Shown: in pieces, positions 52,247 to 62,113 of the stretch | Position numbering within the stretch: the first letter of the stretch is position 1 | How the letters are laid out: each line of letters opens with the position of its first letter | DNA from: Streptomyces umbrinus | Lineage (GTDB): Bacteria > Actinomycetota > Actinomycetes > Streptomycetales > Streptomycetaceae | DNA length: 64,000 bases | Direction of reading: 5' to 3' | Assembly (NCBI RefSeq): GCF_030817415.1 | Contig: NZ_JAUSZI010000002.1 | Span: forward strand, 620,001 to 684,000 | Notes under the pieces: generated by a model | The model's input: the letters and a program-made list of their open reading frames with translations, nothing else | The model's database searches: none | What the model was told of the DNA's origin: nothing | Position numbers and translations under genes: made by a program

Positions 52247-53038
52247 TCAGGTCGTGGCAGCCTCTGCCTTGGCCCTGGTCTGGGCCAGGCGGTAGGAGTC
52301 GGTGCCGGTCTCGATGATCGTGCCGTTGAAGGTGAGCCGGTCGACGATGGCGGTGCAGAGCCGGGGATCTGTGAACGTCTTGGTCCATCCACCGAAGGCT
52401 TCGTTGGAGGCGATGGCGACGCTGTTCTTCTCCTCTCGTTCGGTCAGCACCTGGAACAGCAACTCGGCGCCGTGTTTGTCGAGTTCCATGTAGCCGAGTT
52501 CGTCGATGCACAAAAGATCGACGCGTCCGTAGCGGGCGATGGTCTTGGTCAGCTGCTTCTCGTCCGCGGCCTCGACGAGTTCGTTGACGAGTTTGGTCGC
52601 CAGGGTGTACTTCACCCGGAATCCGGCCATCGCCGCCTCGGTCCCAAGCGCGATGAGCAGGTGGGATTTGCCGGTGCCGGAGTCGCCGATCAGACAGAGC
52701 GGCTGTCCCTTCTTCACCCACTCGCAGGTCGCCAGCGTGTGGACGACGGCGGCGTCGATGTTGAAATTGGCGTCGAAGTCGAACTCCCGCACCGACTTTT
52801 GCCTCGGGAAGGCCGCGGCTTTGATGCGGCGTTCGGAGCGGCGCCGTGCCCGGTCGTCGCATTCGGCCAGCAGCAGTTCGGCGAGGAAGGTGAGGTAGGA
52901 CATCTGCTCGCGGGCGGCCTGCTCGGCCAGGTCCGGGAACTTCAAGCGGATGGTTGGCAGGCGGAGCATCCGGCAGGCGCCGACGACGGCGGTTTCGGCC
53001 GCTTGTTCGCTCATCCGGCGGTGGCTGGTGGCGTTCAT
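52247..53038 (-). CDS. istB: IS21-family helper ATPase IstB
   Basis: 263 residues; AAA+ domain with Walker A GDSGTGKS (118-125), Walker B DLLCIDELGYM and the sensor region SNEAFGGW. It assembles on DNA and directs the IstA transposase to target. The start overlaps the end of the IstA remnant by 4 bases (ATGA), the normal IS21 arrangement. The protein seems intact although its partner is not. Confidence 0.92.
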   Translation of the reverse strand: MNATSHRRMSEQAAETAVVGACRMLRLPTIRLKFPDLAEQAAREQMSYLTFLAELLLAECDDRARRRSERRIKAAAFPRQKSVREFDFDANFNIDAAVVHTLATCEWVKKGQPLCLIGDSGTGKSHLLIALGTEAAMAGFRVKYTLATKLVNELVEAADEKQLTKTIARYGRVDLLCIDELGYMELDKHGAELLFQVLTEREEKNSVAIASNEAFGGWTKTFTDPRLCTAIVDRLTFNGTIIETGTDSYRLAQTRAKAEAATT

Positions 53039-53682
53039 GGCATCTGGTCTCCCGTGCTGGTGTGATTGGTGCGGCGGCCAAGAAGCTGGCCGTAGGGGGC
53101 GGGCGAAGGCAGGGGGCGGGTGTCGGGCGGCAGATGAGCCAGCCGGCGCGCGGTCAGGAAGGTCACCGTCGGCTCCCGCCGCAGAGGCAGCTTCGGTTCG
53201 GCGAGGGCTGTGTCGGCGTCGTCGGCTTCCTGGGCCTTGCGGGCCTCCAGGGCAACGGCGTCTGCGGTCAGCGCACCCACCCGCAGCGTGGCCGCGAGCC
53301 CGGTCACCAGGTCCTCGTGCGGGATGCGTCGGCCCAGCAGCAATACCTCGATGAGGGCCCGGGTGCCGTCCCGATCACCATGGGCCTTGCAGGCCGCAGC
53401 CCACCACGCGTCGTGGACGGGAGTGAACTTCCCTGCGGCTTTGGCCTGTTCGAGGGCGGTCGCCCCGGGCAGGGCGCCGGGCTTGCGCACCAGGGCTTCC
53501 AGGTAGTGGTCCAGCACCAGCCGTTCTCCGCCTTTGGCGATTAGCCGTTCGTGCCGGGCGATCTCCGTGCTTCCGTCGTAGACGATCAGATCGTTGGCGT
53601 GCAGCACGGCCCGCTTCGTCATCCCAGCACGGCAATCCCGACGGATCGCCGCGTACAGCTCGACCCTCGATCTCGGCGCCAT
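53035..53682 (-). pseudogene. istA: IS21 transposase IstA with large internal deletion
   Basis: 215 residues from ATG 53682 instead of roughly 400-500. The first ~27 residues (MAPRSRVELYAAIRRDCRAG and on) are a normal IstA N-terminus. They join directly, near 53600, to the C-terminal part (HANDLIVYDGSTEIARHERL onward). The HTH and the whole DDE (rve) catalytic domain are missing, with the frame kept open, so no transposition is possible from this copy. Confidence 0.85.
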
Positions 53683-53736
53683 CGACGCCCCCTCGCAGCA
53701 CGGAGCACACCCATGCTCCCACCGCAAGCCCCCTGG

Positions 53737-53833
53737 TGTTGCCGAAACTCACCGACACCCACACGCCTCAATCCGACGCGTTCTCGGCGCTGAGCGACAC
53801 CTGTTCCCCAAACTCACCGACATACCCACACCC
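53737..53833 (+). repeat. IS21 terminal repeats on the istA side
   Basis: Two same-direction copies of TGTT-x-CC-x-AAACTCACCGACA, at 53737 and 53802, 65 bases apart, each followed by CCCACAC. Read from outside, the outermost begins TGTCGGTGAGTTTGGGG. Multiple end repeats are usual for IS21. No counterpart is seen on the istB side. Confidence 0.65.
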
Positions 53834-53858
53834 GTGGTCTACAGGCTGGAGATGGTTG

Positions 53859-54638
53859 TCACTTGTGCCCAGTGTCCAAGAGTGCGTCACTTTCCGAGCG
53901 GATCCAGCACTGCTCGGCCAACATCTCAGCTGCGTCACCGCGGGCGAGAAAGGTCGCCCATGGCTCGGTGCCCTGTCTGCCGAGGCGTTCGATACGTGCG
54001 GCCTCGCGGGACTGAAGGGCGTCCAGCGCCTCGATCACAGCGACAGGCTGTTCACCGTAAGTAGTACAGAGCGCATGAAGCCGGGCCTGCAGGGTGCTGG
54101 AGCCAGTGACCGACGCCCGTCGCTGCTGCTCCATGGACCGCAGCGGGACGGCGTACCAGGCGAGTTGGGCCAAGTCGTCGATGGCGTGGCCGGGCGCGGC
54201 GAAGTCCCAATCGATGAAGCCAGCGAGCTGGCCACCATCCCAGATCGAGTTCCACGGCCCGAGGTCTCCGTGTCGGATCACCATGCCTGGCCGCCACTCT
54301 TCTTCCTGGCCCTGCCAGTGGGCATCGGCCGGCGGCCGGAAGGTCCGAACGGCATCGTGGTAGCCCCGCAGCCAGCGGCCCAGCTCACCGACTCCATGTG
54401 AGGAGCGCAAACCTTCTGGCCAGGGCGTGAATGCGGGCTCGCCGTAGAGCAACGACAGCACTTCGTCGGCGCCGTCAGTGCCCAACGCGCGGGGAGCCCT
54501 GCCGAACCCCACCTCCTCCAGGTGGCTCAGCAGGGCGTGTACGGCAGGTGTCCACGCGCCTGTCGGCCTACGGATCGTCGCGCCGATCCGTCGCACTGTC
54601 GTGACACTGCCGCGGTCAGTGGAGCCGTCCTCAATCAC
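53859..54638 (-). CDS. APH-fold phosphotransferase, second copy
   Basis: 259 residues, GTG start. Catalytic loop IRHGDLGPWNSIWDGG and metal-binding GFIDWDFAAPGHAIDDLAQL are intact. It shares the GAT-[VI]-RRP start and overall layout with the protein at 49214, so the two are paralogues on either side of the left IS boundary. Substrate unknown. Confidence 0.83.
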   Translation of the reverse strand: MIEDGSTDRGSVTTVRRIGATIRRPTGAWTPAVHALLSHLEEVGFGRAPRALGTDGADEVLSLLYGEPAFTPWPEGLRSSHGVGELGRWLRGYHDAVRTFRPPADAHWQGQEEEWRPGMVIRHGDLGPWNSIWDGGQLAGFIDWDFAAPGHAIDDLAQLAWYAVPLRSMEQQRRASVTGSSTLQARLHALCTTYGEQPVAVIEALDALQSREAARIERLGRQGTEPWATFLARGDAAEMLAEQCWIRSESDALLDTGHK

Positions 54639-54739
54639 TCGGCCAGCGTAGTCCGGCTACCTCAGGCGGCGCCTTGAATATCAGTGCGCCAGACCCGCAT
54701 CCCACGTCCGGCTGACAACACATGTGGTCATGCCGCCAG

Positions 54740-54757
54740 TTACGGGACAGCCCTTAG
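54740..54757 (-). repeat. Right inverted repeat of the IS island
   Basis: TTACGGGACAGCCCTTAG, complement CTAAGGGCTGTCCCGTAA. No transposase is attached on this side; the 100 bases before it show no gene. It faces the left repeat at 50348, defining a segment of 4.4 kb. Confidence 0.65.
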
Positions 54758-54822
54758 GTTGAGATCGCGGGTCAGTCAGGCCCAGCTCACCCAATGATCT
54801 CTTCTTCTGGTGGCAGTAATCC

Positions 54823-55920
54823 GTGGCCACCTTCCTCTATCGGCTCGGCCGGCTGGCGTTCCGGCGACGACGCGTCGTCGTGATGCTGTGGGTCGCCGTC
54901 CTGGCCGCCATCGGTATCGGCGCCATGAGCGCGCCCGGCACATCCTCCGGGGCCCTGAGTGTTCCGGGCACGCAATCGCAGAAGGCGATCGACCTGCTGC
55001 AGAAGGAGTTCCCGCAGGCCTCCGCCGACGGCGCCACCGCACGTGTGGTGTTCGAGGCACCCAGCGGGCAGAAGCTCACCTCCGCCGTCAACAAGGCCGA
55101 GGTCGAGTCCCTGGTGGCGAAGCTGGAGAAGTCGCCGCAGGTGTCGGGCGTCTCCGATCCCTTCAGCAGCGGCCTGGTCAGCAAGTCCGGCTCCATCGCC
55201 TACGCCCAGGTGTCCTACAAGGTCGCCGAGGCCGACGTCAGCGGCGCGGCCCACGCCGTCCAGACCGACGTCGTCGCCCAGGGCGAGAAGGCCGGCCTGA
55301 AGGTGAGCCTCGGCGGCAACGCCGTCAAGGACAAGGCCGCGAGCAAGGCGCCCGAGCTGATCGGCGTCGAGGTCGCCGCCGTTGTTCTGGTGATCACCTT
55401 CGGCTCGATGATCGCGGCCGGCCTGCCCCTGCTCACCGCGATCCTCGGGGTGGCCGCGGCCGTCCTTTCGGTCACGCTCGCCACGCACTTCTTCGACCTG
55501 GCCTCGTCCTCCACGACCCTGGCACTGATGCTGGGTCTGGCCGTCGCCATCGACTACGCCCTGTTCATCGTCTCCCGCTACCGCAACGAGATCCGCGACG
55601 GCCACGAACCCGAGGAAGCGTGCGGGCGCGCCGTGGGCACCGCCGGGTCAGCGGTCGTCTTCGCCGGCCTGACCGTGATCGTCGCGCTGAGCGGCCTGAG
55701 CGTCATCGGTATCGCCATGCTCACCTCCATGGGCCTGGCCTCCGCCTTCGCCGTCGCCGTAGCTGTGATCATCGCGCTGACCCTGCTGCCCGCCATGCTC
55801 GGCTTCGCCGGTATGCGGATCATGAAGGGCCGACCGGCCCGCTCGACAAGACCATTGCCGCCGAGGTTCCAGGCCGCCGAGCAGGCGACACCCCGGTCAA
55901 CTGGCGGCACTCGTACGTGA
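54823..55920 (+). pseudogene. MMPL/RND-family transporter, N-terminal half only
   Basis: 365 residues from GTG 54823 where about 700-750 are usual. FLYRLGRLAFRRRRVVVMLW is the typical start, followed by one extracytoplasmic domain and membrane helices 2-6 with GLAVAIDYALFIVSRYRNE, the conserved Asp-containing helix. After FAGMRIMKG the sequence changes to an unrelated tail (RPARSTRPLPPRFQ) and stops, and no second half exists before the convergent large gene. Probably cut by a deletion next to the IS island. Confidence 0.8.
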
Positions 55921-55973
55921 CCACTGGAAGGAGGATCGCGGCGTTGCGCTGCGACCGCCTCCGTACCAACGGA

Positions 55974-58900
55974 TCAGCGGCGCCCCTTCCGCGGTCGCGG
56001 TACTTCCAGTTCGTTCAGGCGGGGCTCGTCCCCCTCCAGGACTCGTTGCCAGGCCGTGCGGTAGAGGGCGGCGACGGGACCGGTGGGCACGATGACGCCC
56101 AGGACGGCTTCCTCGCCGTCGAACAGGTCGTACAGCGGCACCTTCCACCGCTCCAGCGGAATGTGCGGCTGCGGGAGGTGGGCCCAGCCGCCGGGCAGGA
56201 ACAGTGAGCGTCCGGCTCGGCTGCGACTGCCCTCGACCACGAGGTCGGTCGCGGCGAGTTCGGCGCGTGCGGCGCGGAGCCGGGCCGTTCCACCGCGCTG
56301 CTTCGTCCAGCCCGTCCAGCTCGCGGTGTTGCGGTCGGTGGGATCCGGCAGGGCCAGCAGCATCAGATAGATGACGGCGGCGTCTTCGCCGATGCCGTAC
56401 CGCTCGGCCACTTCACCGACGAGGTCGGGCACGGACCGGGCGGGGTCCTGCGGCCACCACAGACCGTCCGCGTCGCGCTCGCCCGCCACCGGTTCCCCGG
56501 GATCGGCGAGCAGTTCCGCGAACCGCCGGTCGTGGACGACGCGGAGGGAGGTCTCCCCCGGGCTCGGCCGCTTGCCGGCGAACAGCGCCGCCAGGTGGGG
56601 GTCGCTCCCGGCCGGGTCCAGCAGCACCGGGGCGACCACGGGCATGGGATCGTCGTCCCTGGTGGACACCACCACCGCGCCGTAGCGCACGAAGTCGCCG
56701 CCGGTCTCCGTGGGGGCCCCGGCAGCCCGGCGGAAGGACTCCAGACCGACCCGTCTACCGAGGCTGACCAGCAGGTGCGGGTGGGCCAGCCGTTCACGTA
56801 TCGCGGTCAGCACCGTGGGCAGGACGGCGCGAATCGGATCCCCGGCCGGAAGCCGGTGGGCAAGCCAGGCAGCCAGGGCCACCGAACCGTTCAGGACGTC
56901 GGTGCCGAAGCCGGGCGTGTCCCCGTCGGGGCGGGGGTAGAAGCCATTGCCGATCGGCCAGTTCAGGTCACGGGCCAACCGCGGTTCCGCCGCCACGTCG
57001 AGGAACCCACGCAACGCCTCGGACGGCTTCCACCACGAGGTGTACTCCAGAGAGCGGAAAGCGTCGTGAAGCACGTCCTCGGGCAGGGGCGTCAGCCGGC
57101 CCATCCGCCGATTGAAGACCTCCGCCGCCGCGGCCACGTCCGGGCCGTCCGTCCACAGCCCGGACGGCTCGGCGGGCAGCAGCGCCGAAAGGACGGCCTG
57201 CCAGACGCCGGAGTTCGCGAACTGCACAGAGTCGCAGCCCAGAGCCGCTCGGGCCACCCCCACATCGGCCGCCTTCACTCCGATGGCCTTCAGCGTCTCG
57301 GCGGGCACGGGCTTTTTCCCGTCGTCGGTCATCGGCACTCCGGCGACCACCAGCCGGCCCATGGTCGGAGTGATGCCGGTGAGCCGGGCGAACTCCTCGG
57401 CAGCGGCCGGGAACCAGGGCGCCGGGCCGCGCGCAGCGAGCTCGGACCGGAAGGCCGCGAACCAGCCGGGCGCCCATGTCCGCCCTGTGACGAACGGCTC
57501 GGCGGAGACCAGAGTGTACGGAGCGGGCGCCTCGAACCGGCCGGACGGATCGTGGAAGACGGCCCCGTACACCCGGCCCGCGTCGACGTGCTGCTCCGTG
57601 CCGAAGGGGAAGATGACGAACGCGCCGCCATGCAGCGGGAGCACGTTCCCTGTGGACGTGTACTTCCCGGCGCCCGGCCCCTCGAAGATGCTTTCGTCCA
57701 GGCGCAGTTCGACCCGGCGCCAGTGGTCCGGGTGCAGCACCGCGAGTTCCTGGGCGTCGAGTTCGGCGAGGAGCGCGTCCAGCGCCTCCCGGTGGTGGTC
57801 GACGGTGCCTGCCGTACCGGCCCGGAGAGCCACCAGCGCGGACAGTGTGGGCAGGTCCTCCCAGCCCATGACGCGCAGACAACCCTGTTCGGGCAGGGCG
57901 AGGTGCAGACGACCCGTCGGGACCGGTTCGGTGATACCCCGCAGGGCCTCCCCGAACAGCCGCAGCAGCCGGAAGATGTCGTCCCCGCCGTAGTAGTGGT
58001 ACGACCTGCGGTACGACCACCACCGGTCGCCGTTGACGCCGAGCCCTTGCAATGCCGCGGTGAGCGTGCCGTTGTCGGGCTCGACCCGGCGCTCCTCCCG
58101 GACACTGCCCGTGACCGCCGCGTCGAGCCGGGTGCGCGCCACGTCCAGGATGCGCTGCTGGTCGGCGGCGAACCGCAGCACCCCGGCGATGCCCGTGCGC
58201 AGTGCTTCATGGGAGACCTGTGGCAGCAGGGTACGGACCACTCCGGCCAGCCGGTCCCGGCCGTCTGCTCCCGCGCGCTCCTCGTCCGGGCCGGTCGTGT
58301 TCTCGACGCTCTCGGCATCCTTGGTCTTCACGGACTCGGCTGCGGCGGCCGTCAGCAGGGCCGTCGCGGTGTTCTCGTCGACCTTGCGGAGTGCAGCGGA
58401 GCCCTGCGGGTCGCGGGGCTGGAGCAGGTGCCAGTAGCGCAGGGGCGGCAGCAGGCGAGTGCCCGCGGTGAAGGGTCCGGCGGTCTGGTCCCGGGGGATC
58501 TCGGCCATCTCCGCGCCGTCCGCGTTGAGCAGACGGATCTCGTTGTACTGCCTGATCACCGCCAGCGGCCGGTCGGCGCCGGGGAACTCCAGTGCCCACC
58601 GCGGACTCTGGTCGGTCCCGGGCGGCACGACGACCGAGCGCCCGGCCAGGTCCTCGCCCCGCCGTGAGCCGTCGGGCAGTGTCACCACCCGCCAGCCGAG
58701 CAGCCCGTCCACCGGGGAGCACATCGGACCCGGTACGGCGAAGGGGTCAGGCAGCAGCCAGCCCGCCTCCAGGGTGCTTCCCTCCGGGGCGGCGCGCACG
58801 CCCTCGCCGAACCAGTCCGGCAGCCCGGGTTCGCCCTGTGCGTTGCTGACCGGGTCGTACTCGAACCAGGTGTGCTCCCGCCGCTCGGGCCCCACTAGGT

Positions 58901-61073
58901 CCCACACCCAGTACGACGTCCCGTCGCTGATCACCTGCCGAGCCGGTGGCACGACGGCGTCTCCTCGGCGCAGTACGCCGCCCCCGGTGGCCCGGCCGCC
59001 CCCGGGGAGCGGGAGGGAGACGCGGCCCAGGTCGTCTCCCACACGGGAGGCACGGGAGGCACGGAAGTAGCCGGCGTACTCGACCGGCATCACCTGGGAA
59101 GGGTTCTGGTGCCAGTAACCCTCCTTGTCCTGCGAGTCGTACGAACTCCACCAGACGAACAACTCGCCGTCCACATAGTGACAGTTGGCATAGCTGGGAT
59201 AGCGCGTCAGCTTCTCGGGGAGGTTCAGCTCGTGCGTGAGCAGGGTGCCCTCCGCACCGATCACGCGGATCTTCAGGCCGAGCCGCACGATGAGGTGCGG
59301 CCAGGCATCCGAGACCTCGAAATTCTCCATCGAATCCAGCTTTTCGGGCGCCGCCGCGACCGCCTCTTCCCAGGCGGGCCAGCCGAGTTCGTCGAGGAGT
59401 CCGGACCGCAGGGCGCGGGCGAGGGCCGGGGCGATGCCGGTCCTCAGCGCTTCTCGAACCGCCGTCTCGGCGACCGCCAGTACCTCGCCCGGCAGCCAGC
59501 TCAGCGTCCTGAGCGCACCGGAGTGACCGGCGTTCGCGGGGAGCTCCGCGGCGACGTACCACCGGCTGACCTCGCCCACCCACGCGGCGAGCATCGGCCT
59601 CGCACCGGGGCACTCGGCCAGGGCGAGGACGGTCCGCATGCCATCCTGTCTCTCCTCCTGGGGGCAGCCATTGCGGAACGCCGGATGGAAGCGGTGGTCG
59701 GCTTCCAGGGCGACGAGGTCGCGCCGGTGTTCACAGGCTGCCCACGACACCAGGTTGAGGCGGTGACGCTCCTCGGGCTCCGCCAGCGGTACGCCCAGGG
59801 CCAGCAGCTGGTCGAGGAGGTTCACATCGCCGACAGGGGGCGTCAACAGGCCGCCGGAGGCCTCCAGTTCGGTGCGCAGTGTGTCGGCCATGCGGTCGAC
59901 GAGCGGATACAGTCCCGCCGGAGCGAGGCGGTGGTCGGCCCGCCACAGTTCCAGGAATCTGCGGGTCCAGCCGGCCGTGCCGTCGGCGGGACGCACTTCG
60001 GCGGGCAGGGTGGTATCGCACAGCCCGGCGGTGGCACCGGACTTCTCCAGCAGGTCCAGCCACTGGGGCAGTTCTTCCCGCTCCCACCCTGAGGGCATCA
60101 GCTCCAGCAGGGTGCCGCGGAAGGCGGGTTCCTGCCGGGTGAGGTCCAGCAGGGCCGGCCGGTGGGTCTTCCACCAGCCGGGCGGTGCCTTGAGGGTGCC
60201 GGGCAGCGCCAGCATCTCGCGCAGATAGGCGATCTCCTCGCCGAGCGCGTTCCTGCCCGCGGCCGCCTTCGCCAGCCGGCGCAGATCACCCGCGCCCGGA
60301 CTCGACGGAGGCAGCCCGTGCGCGGCCAGGCGCACGAAGAGCCCGCGGACGTGCCGGAACGCCGTGGCGGCCGGGACCCGGGACGACAGCCCCTTGGCGT
60401 AGCTGGAGAGCATCTTCGTCGGCACGGCCCCGGCCAGGGCGAACTCGAGGAAGACGGCGTCCATGCGCTCCTCGTCGAAGGGCAGCGCGTGCCCGGTCTC
60501 GGCCTTGCGTGCGTTGACGAACATCTGCGACGCGTACGCGCTCTCGTCGGCGGCCAAAAACACCCGGCCCGCCTGCTCGTAGAAGGTCGGCAGGAAATGC
60601 GGCACGGACCCCGCGAGGCGTTCGCCGATCGACTCGTAGGCGGCCCGCGCCCTCTTCGGCCTGGACTTCGCCGTCCGCGCCACCGTGTTCATCTCCTCGA
60701 CCAGCGACATCGCCAGGTGACCGTCCGAGGGATGATGAACCAGCACCCATTCCGGGAAACCCAGCGCCCGCGGCTGCCCCAGACCGACCTCCACCGGCCC
60801 GCCCTCGGGTTCCAGGCCGAGGAAACCGGCGCCCAAGCCCCCTCCCTGTCCCGCGGCGACCAGCCGTACGACGATCCGGCCCTCCAGGCCCGGATGCCGG
60901 TAGGCCTGCGCGAACATGGCCACCGCCCGGTCACCGCCCCCGATGGTCCCCGGAGGCAGTACCGCACCGGCACGCAGCAGTTCCTCGGCCTCAGCCCGGG
61001 CTTCAGCCCGGGCCTGCGCCACCGCCGTCGCCTCGCCCCGGGCCACCGCGTCCTTGGCCACCGTGTCGCTCAT
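55974..61073 (-). CDS. 1,699-residue protein of unknown function, partner of the DUF4132-like gene
   Basis: Start ATG 61073 (MSDTVAKDAVARG). Residues ~8-35 are an Ala/Arg/Glu-rich coiled coil; the rest alternates alpha-rich stretches with aromatic beta segments, for example WWSSYDSQDKEGYWHQNPSQ (~620) and RSYHYYGGDDIFRLLRLFGE (~995). There is no signal peptide, membrane helix, Walker motif or recognisable nuclease. Similar giant proteins occur in Streptomyces beside DUF4132, SWIM and MoxR/VWA genes, sometimes labelled DNA-binding; this is memory of context and not a domain match. It is 161 bases downstream of the DUF4132-like gene, same strand. Confidence 0.7.
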   Translation of the reverse strand: MSDTVAKDAVARGEATAVAQARAEARAEAEELLRAGAVLPPGTIGGGDRAVAMFAQAYRHPGLEGRIVVRLVAAGQGGGLGAGFLGLEPEGGPVEVGLGQPRALGFPEWVLVHHPSDGHLAMSLVEEMNTVARTAKSRPKRARAAYESIGERLAGSVPHFLPTFYEQAGRVFLAADESAYASQMFVNARKAETGHALPFDEERMDAVFLEFALAGAVPTKMLSSYAKGLSSRVPAATAFRHVRGLFVRLAAHGLPPSSPGAGDLRRLAKAAAGRNALGEEIAYLREMLALPGTLKAPPGWWKTHRPALLDLTRQEPAFRGTLLELMPSGWEREELPQWLDLLEKSGATAGLCDTTLPAEVRPADGTAGWTRRFLELWRADHRLAPAGLYPLVDRMADTLRTELEASGGLLTPPVGDVNLLDQLLALGVPLAEPEERHRLNLVSWAACEHRRDLVALEADHRFHPAFRNGCPQEERQDGMRTVLALAECPGARPMLAAWVGEVSRWYVAAELPANAGHSGALRTLSWLPGEVLAVAETAVREALRTGIAPALARALRSGLLDELGWPAWEEAVAAAPEKLDSMENFEVSDAWPHLIVRLGLKIRVIGAEGTLLTHELNLPEKLTRYPSYANCHYVDGELFVWWSSYDSQDKEGYWHQNPSQVMPVEYAGYFRASRASRVGDDLGRVSLPLPGGGRATGGGVLRRGDAVVPPARQVISDGTSYWVWDLVGPERREHTWFEYDPVSNAQGEPGLPDWFGEGVRAAPEGSTLEAGWLLPDPFAVPGPMCSPVDGLLGWRVVTLPDGSRRGEDLAGRSVVVPPGTDQSPRWALEFPGADRPLAVIRQYNEIRLLNADGAEMAEIPRDQTAGPFTAGTRLLPPLRYWHLLQPRDPQGSAALRKVDENTATALLTAAAAESVKTKDAESVENTTGPDEERAGADGRDRLAGVVRTLLPQVSHEALRTGIAGVLRFAADQQRILDVARTRLDAAVTGSVREERRVEPDNGTLTAALQGLGVNGDRWWSYRRSYHYYGGDDIFRLLRLFGEALRGITEPVPTGRLHLALPEQGCLRVMGWEDLPTLSALVALRAGTAGTVDHHREALDALLAELDAQELAVLHPDHWRRVELRLDESIFEGPGAGKYTSTGNVLPLHGGAFVIFPFGTEQHVDAGRVYGAVFHDPSGRFEAPAPYTLVSAEPFVTGRTWAPGWFAAFRSELAARGPAPWFPAAAEEFARLTGITPTMGRLVVAGVPMTDDGKKPVPAETLKAIGVKAADVGVARAALGCDSVQFANSGVWQAVLSALLPAEPSGLWTDGPDVAAAAEVFNRRMGRLTPLPEDVLHDAFRSLEYTSWWKPSEALRGFLDVAAEPRLARDLNWPIGNGFYPRPDGDTPGFGTDVLNGSVALAAWLAHRLPAGDPIRAVLPTVLTAIRERLAHPHLLVSLGRRVGLESFRRAAGAPTETGGDFVRYGAVVVSTRDDDPMPVVAPVLLDPAGSDPHLAALFAGKRPSPGETSLRVVHDRRFAELLADPGEPVAGERDADGLWWPQDPARSVPDLVGEVAERYGIGEDAAVIYLMLLALPDPTDRNTASWTGWTKQRGGTARLRAARAELAATDLVVEGSRSRAGRSLFLPGGWAHLPQPHIPLERWKVPLYDLFDGEEAVLGVIVPTGPVAALYRTAWQRVLEGDEPRLNELEVPRPRKGRR

Positions 61074-61234
61074 GATTCCGTGCCTTTCGCGGCCGTGCGG
61101 CCGGTCCCCGGGGCCCTGCTCACGCGTGCGCCCGTCGGTCTGTGTCGTGTGAGATGCCCCGGCCACGCCCGTGCTCCCGAGGTGTGCCGCCGTCCGTGCC
61201 GTCGTCCCTGCCACAGTCCGTGCCACCGTGCCGC

Positions 61235-62113
61235 TCACGCGGTGCGGTCCGCGGACACCGTGCGGCCGGCCTGCAGGGCCGCGGCCATCCGCATCCCCTC
61301 GGACCACGCCACAGGGCCCACCTCGGACAGCCGAAGCCGGGAATCCCGTCCATGGCGCCAGCTCAGATCGCCGGTCCGGCCCTCTTCCCCGTAGTACGGA
61401 CTGCCGATCTCGACCGACGCGGTAAAGACCCGCCCGGCGTCCCGGATCCGGCCACTGACGCGGCCCTCGGACACCTTGTAGCCGAGCGAAGCAGCACGCG
61501 CGGAAAGATGGAACCACGAGCTGTACTCGGCGCCGGAGAACTCGGAGACCGTCTCGGCATCACCGAGTTCTCCGGCGCCGAGGTCACGCGGCCTGCGCCA
61601 GACGGCGCGATGGATCTGCTCGACACCCTGCACCACCCCCAACTCGGCCGCAAACACGCGAAGTTCGTCAAGGTCCGGAAGCAGCACCGGATGGGGCATC
61701 GTCACCGTGCGGGGGGACAACCGGACGGTCTCGCCGTCCAGGTTCACCACCCCAAGCCCACCCGAGTCGTCGGCGTCCCGCAGAAAACCCACCTCGCCGG
61801 GGCCCTCGCCGACCACCACCAGGTCACGCAGCGCCGACCGCCACGCCTCGTCGGGCCACACCCGGGCCAGCAGACCGGACGGCACCGGCAACGAGGACAC
61901 CATCCAGCTGTCGACCCGCGCCACACACTGGGCCGCATGCCGGTCCAGCCACTCGGCGAACCGCTGCAGCTCGATCACCTCGGGCCGGTCCCGTAACTCT
62001 CCCGGCAGCGCTCTCAGCTGCCCTTCCCCAGACGTCTCCGACGCGGACCGGGCCACTACCCGGCCTTCCACCAGAGCGATCTCATAGGTGTCGCCCACTG
62101 CCAGCCAGCCCAT
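61235..62113 (-). CDS. DUF4132-like protein
   Basis: 292 residues from ATG 62113; the frame extends upstream without a credible start. MGWLAVGDTYEIALVEGRVV opens it; the central part has LLPDLDELRVFAAELGVVQG and EQIHRAVWRRP, the C-terminal part FSGAEYSSWFHLSARAASLG and GRIRDAGRVF, which follow the order of the DUF4132 domain (known from MolR-like and WGR proteins). Function unknown. No catalytic motif is evident. It heads a two-gene unit with the 1,699-residue protein. Confidence 0.6.
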   Translation of the reverse strand: MGWLAVGDTYEIALVEGRVVARSASETSGEGQLRALPGELRDRPEVIELQRFAEWLDRHAAQCVARVDSWMVSSLPVPSGLLARVWPDEAWRSALRDLVVVGEGPGEVGFLRDADDSGGLGVVNLDGETVRLSPRTVTMPHPVLLPDLDELRVFAAELGVVQGVEQIHRAVWRRPRDLGAGELGDAETVSEFSGAEYSSWFHLSARAASLGYKVSEGRVSGRIRDAGRVFTASVEIGSPYYGEEGRTGDLSWRHGRDSRLRLSEVGPVAWSEGMRMAAALQAGRTVSADRTA

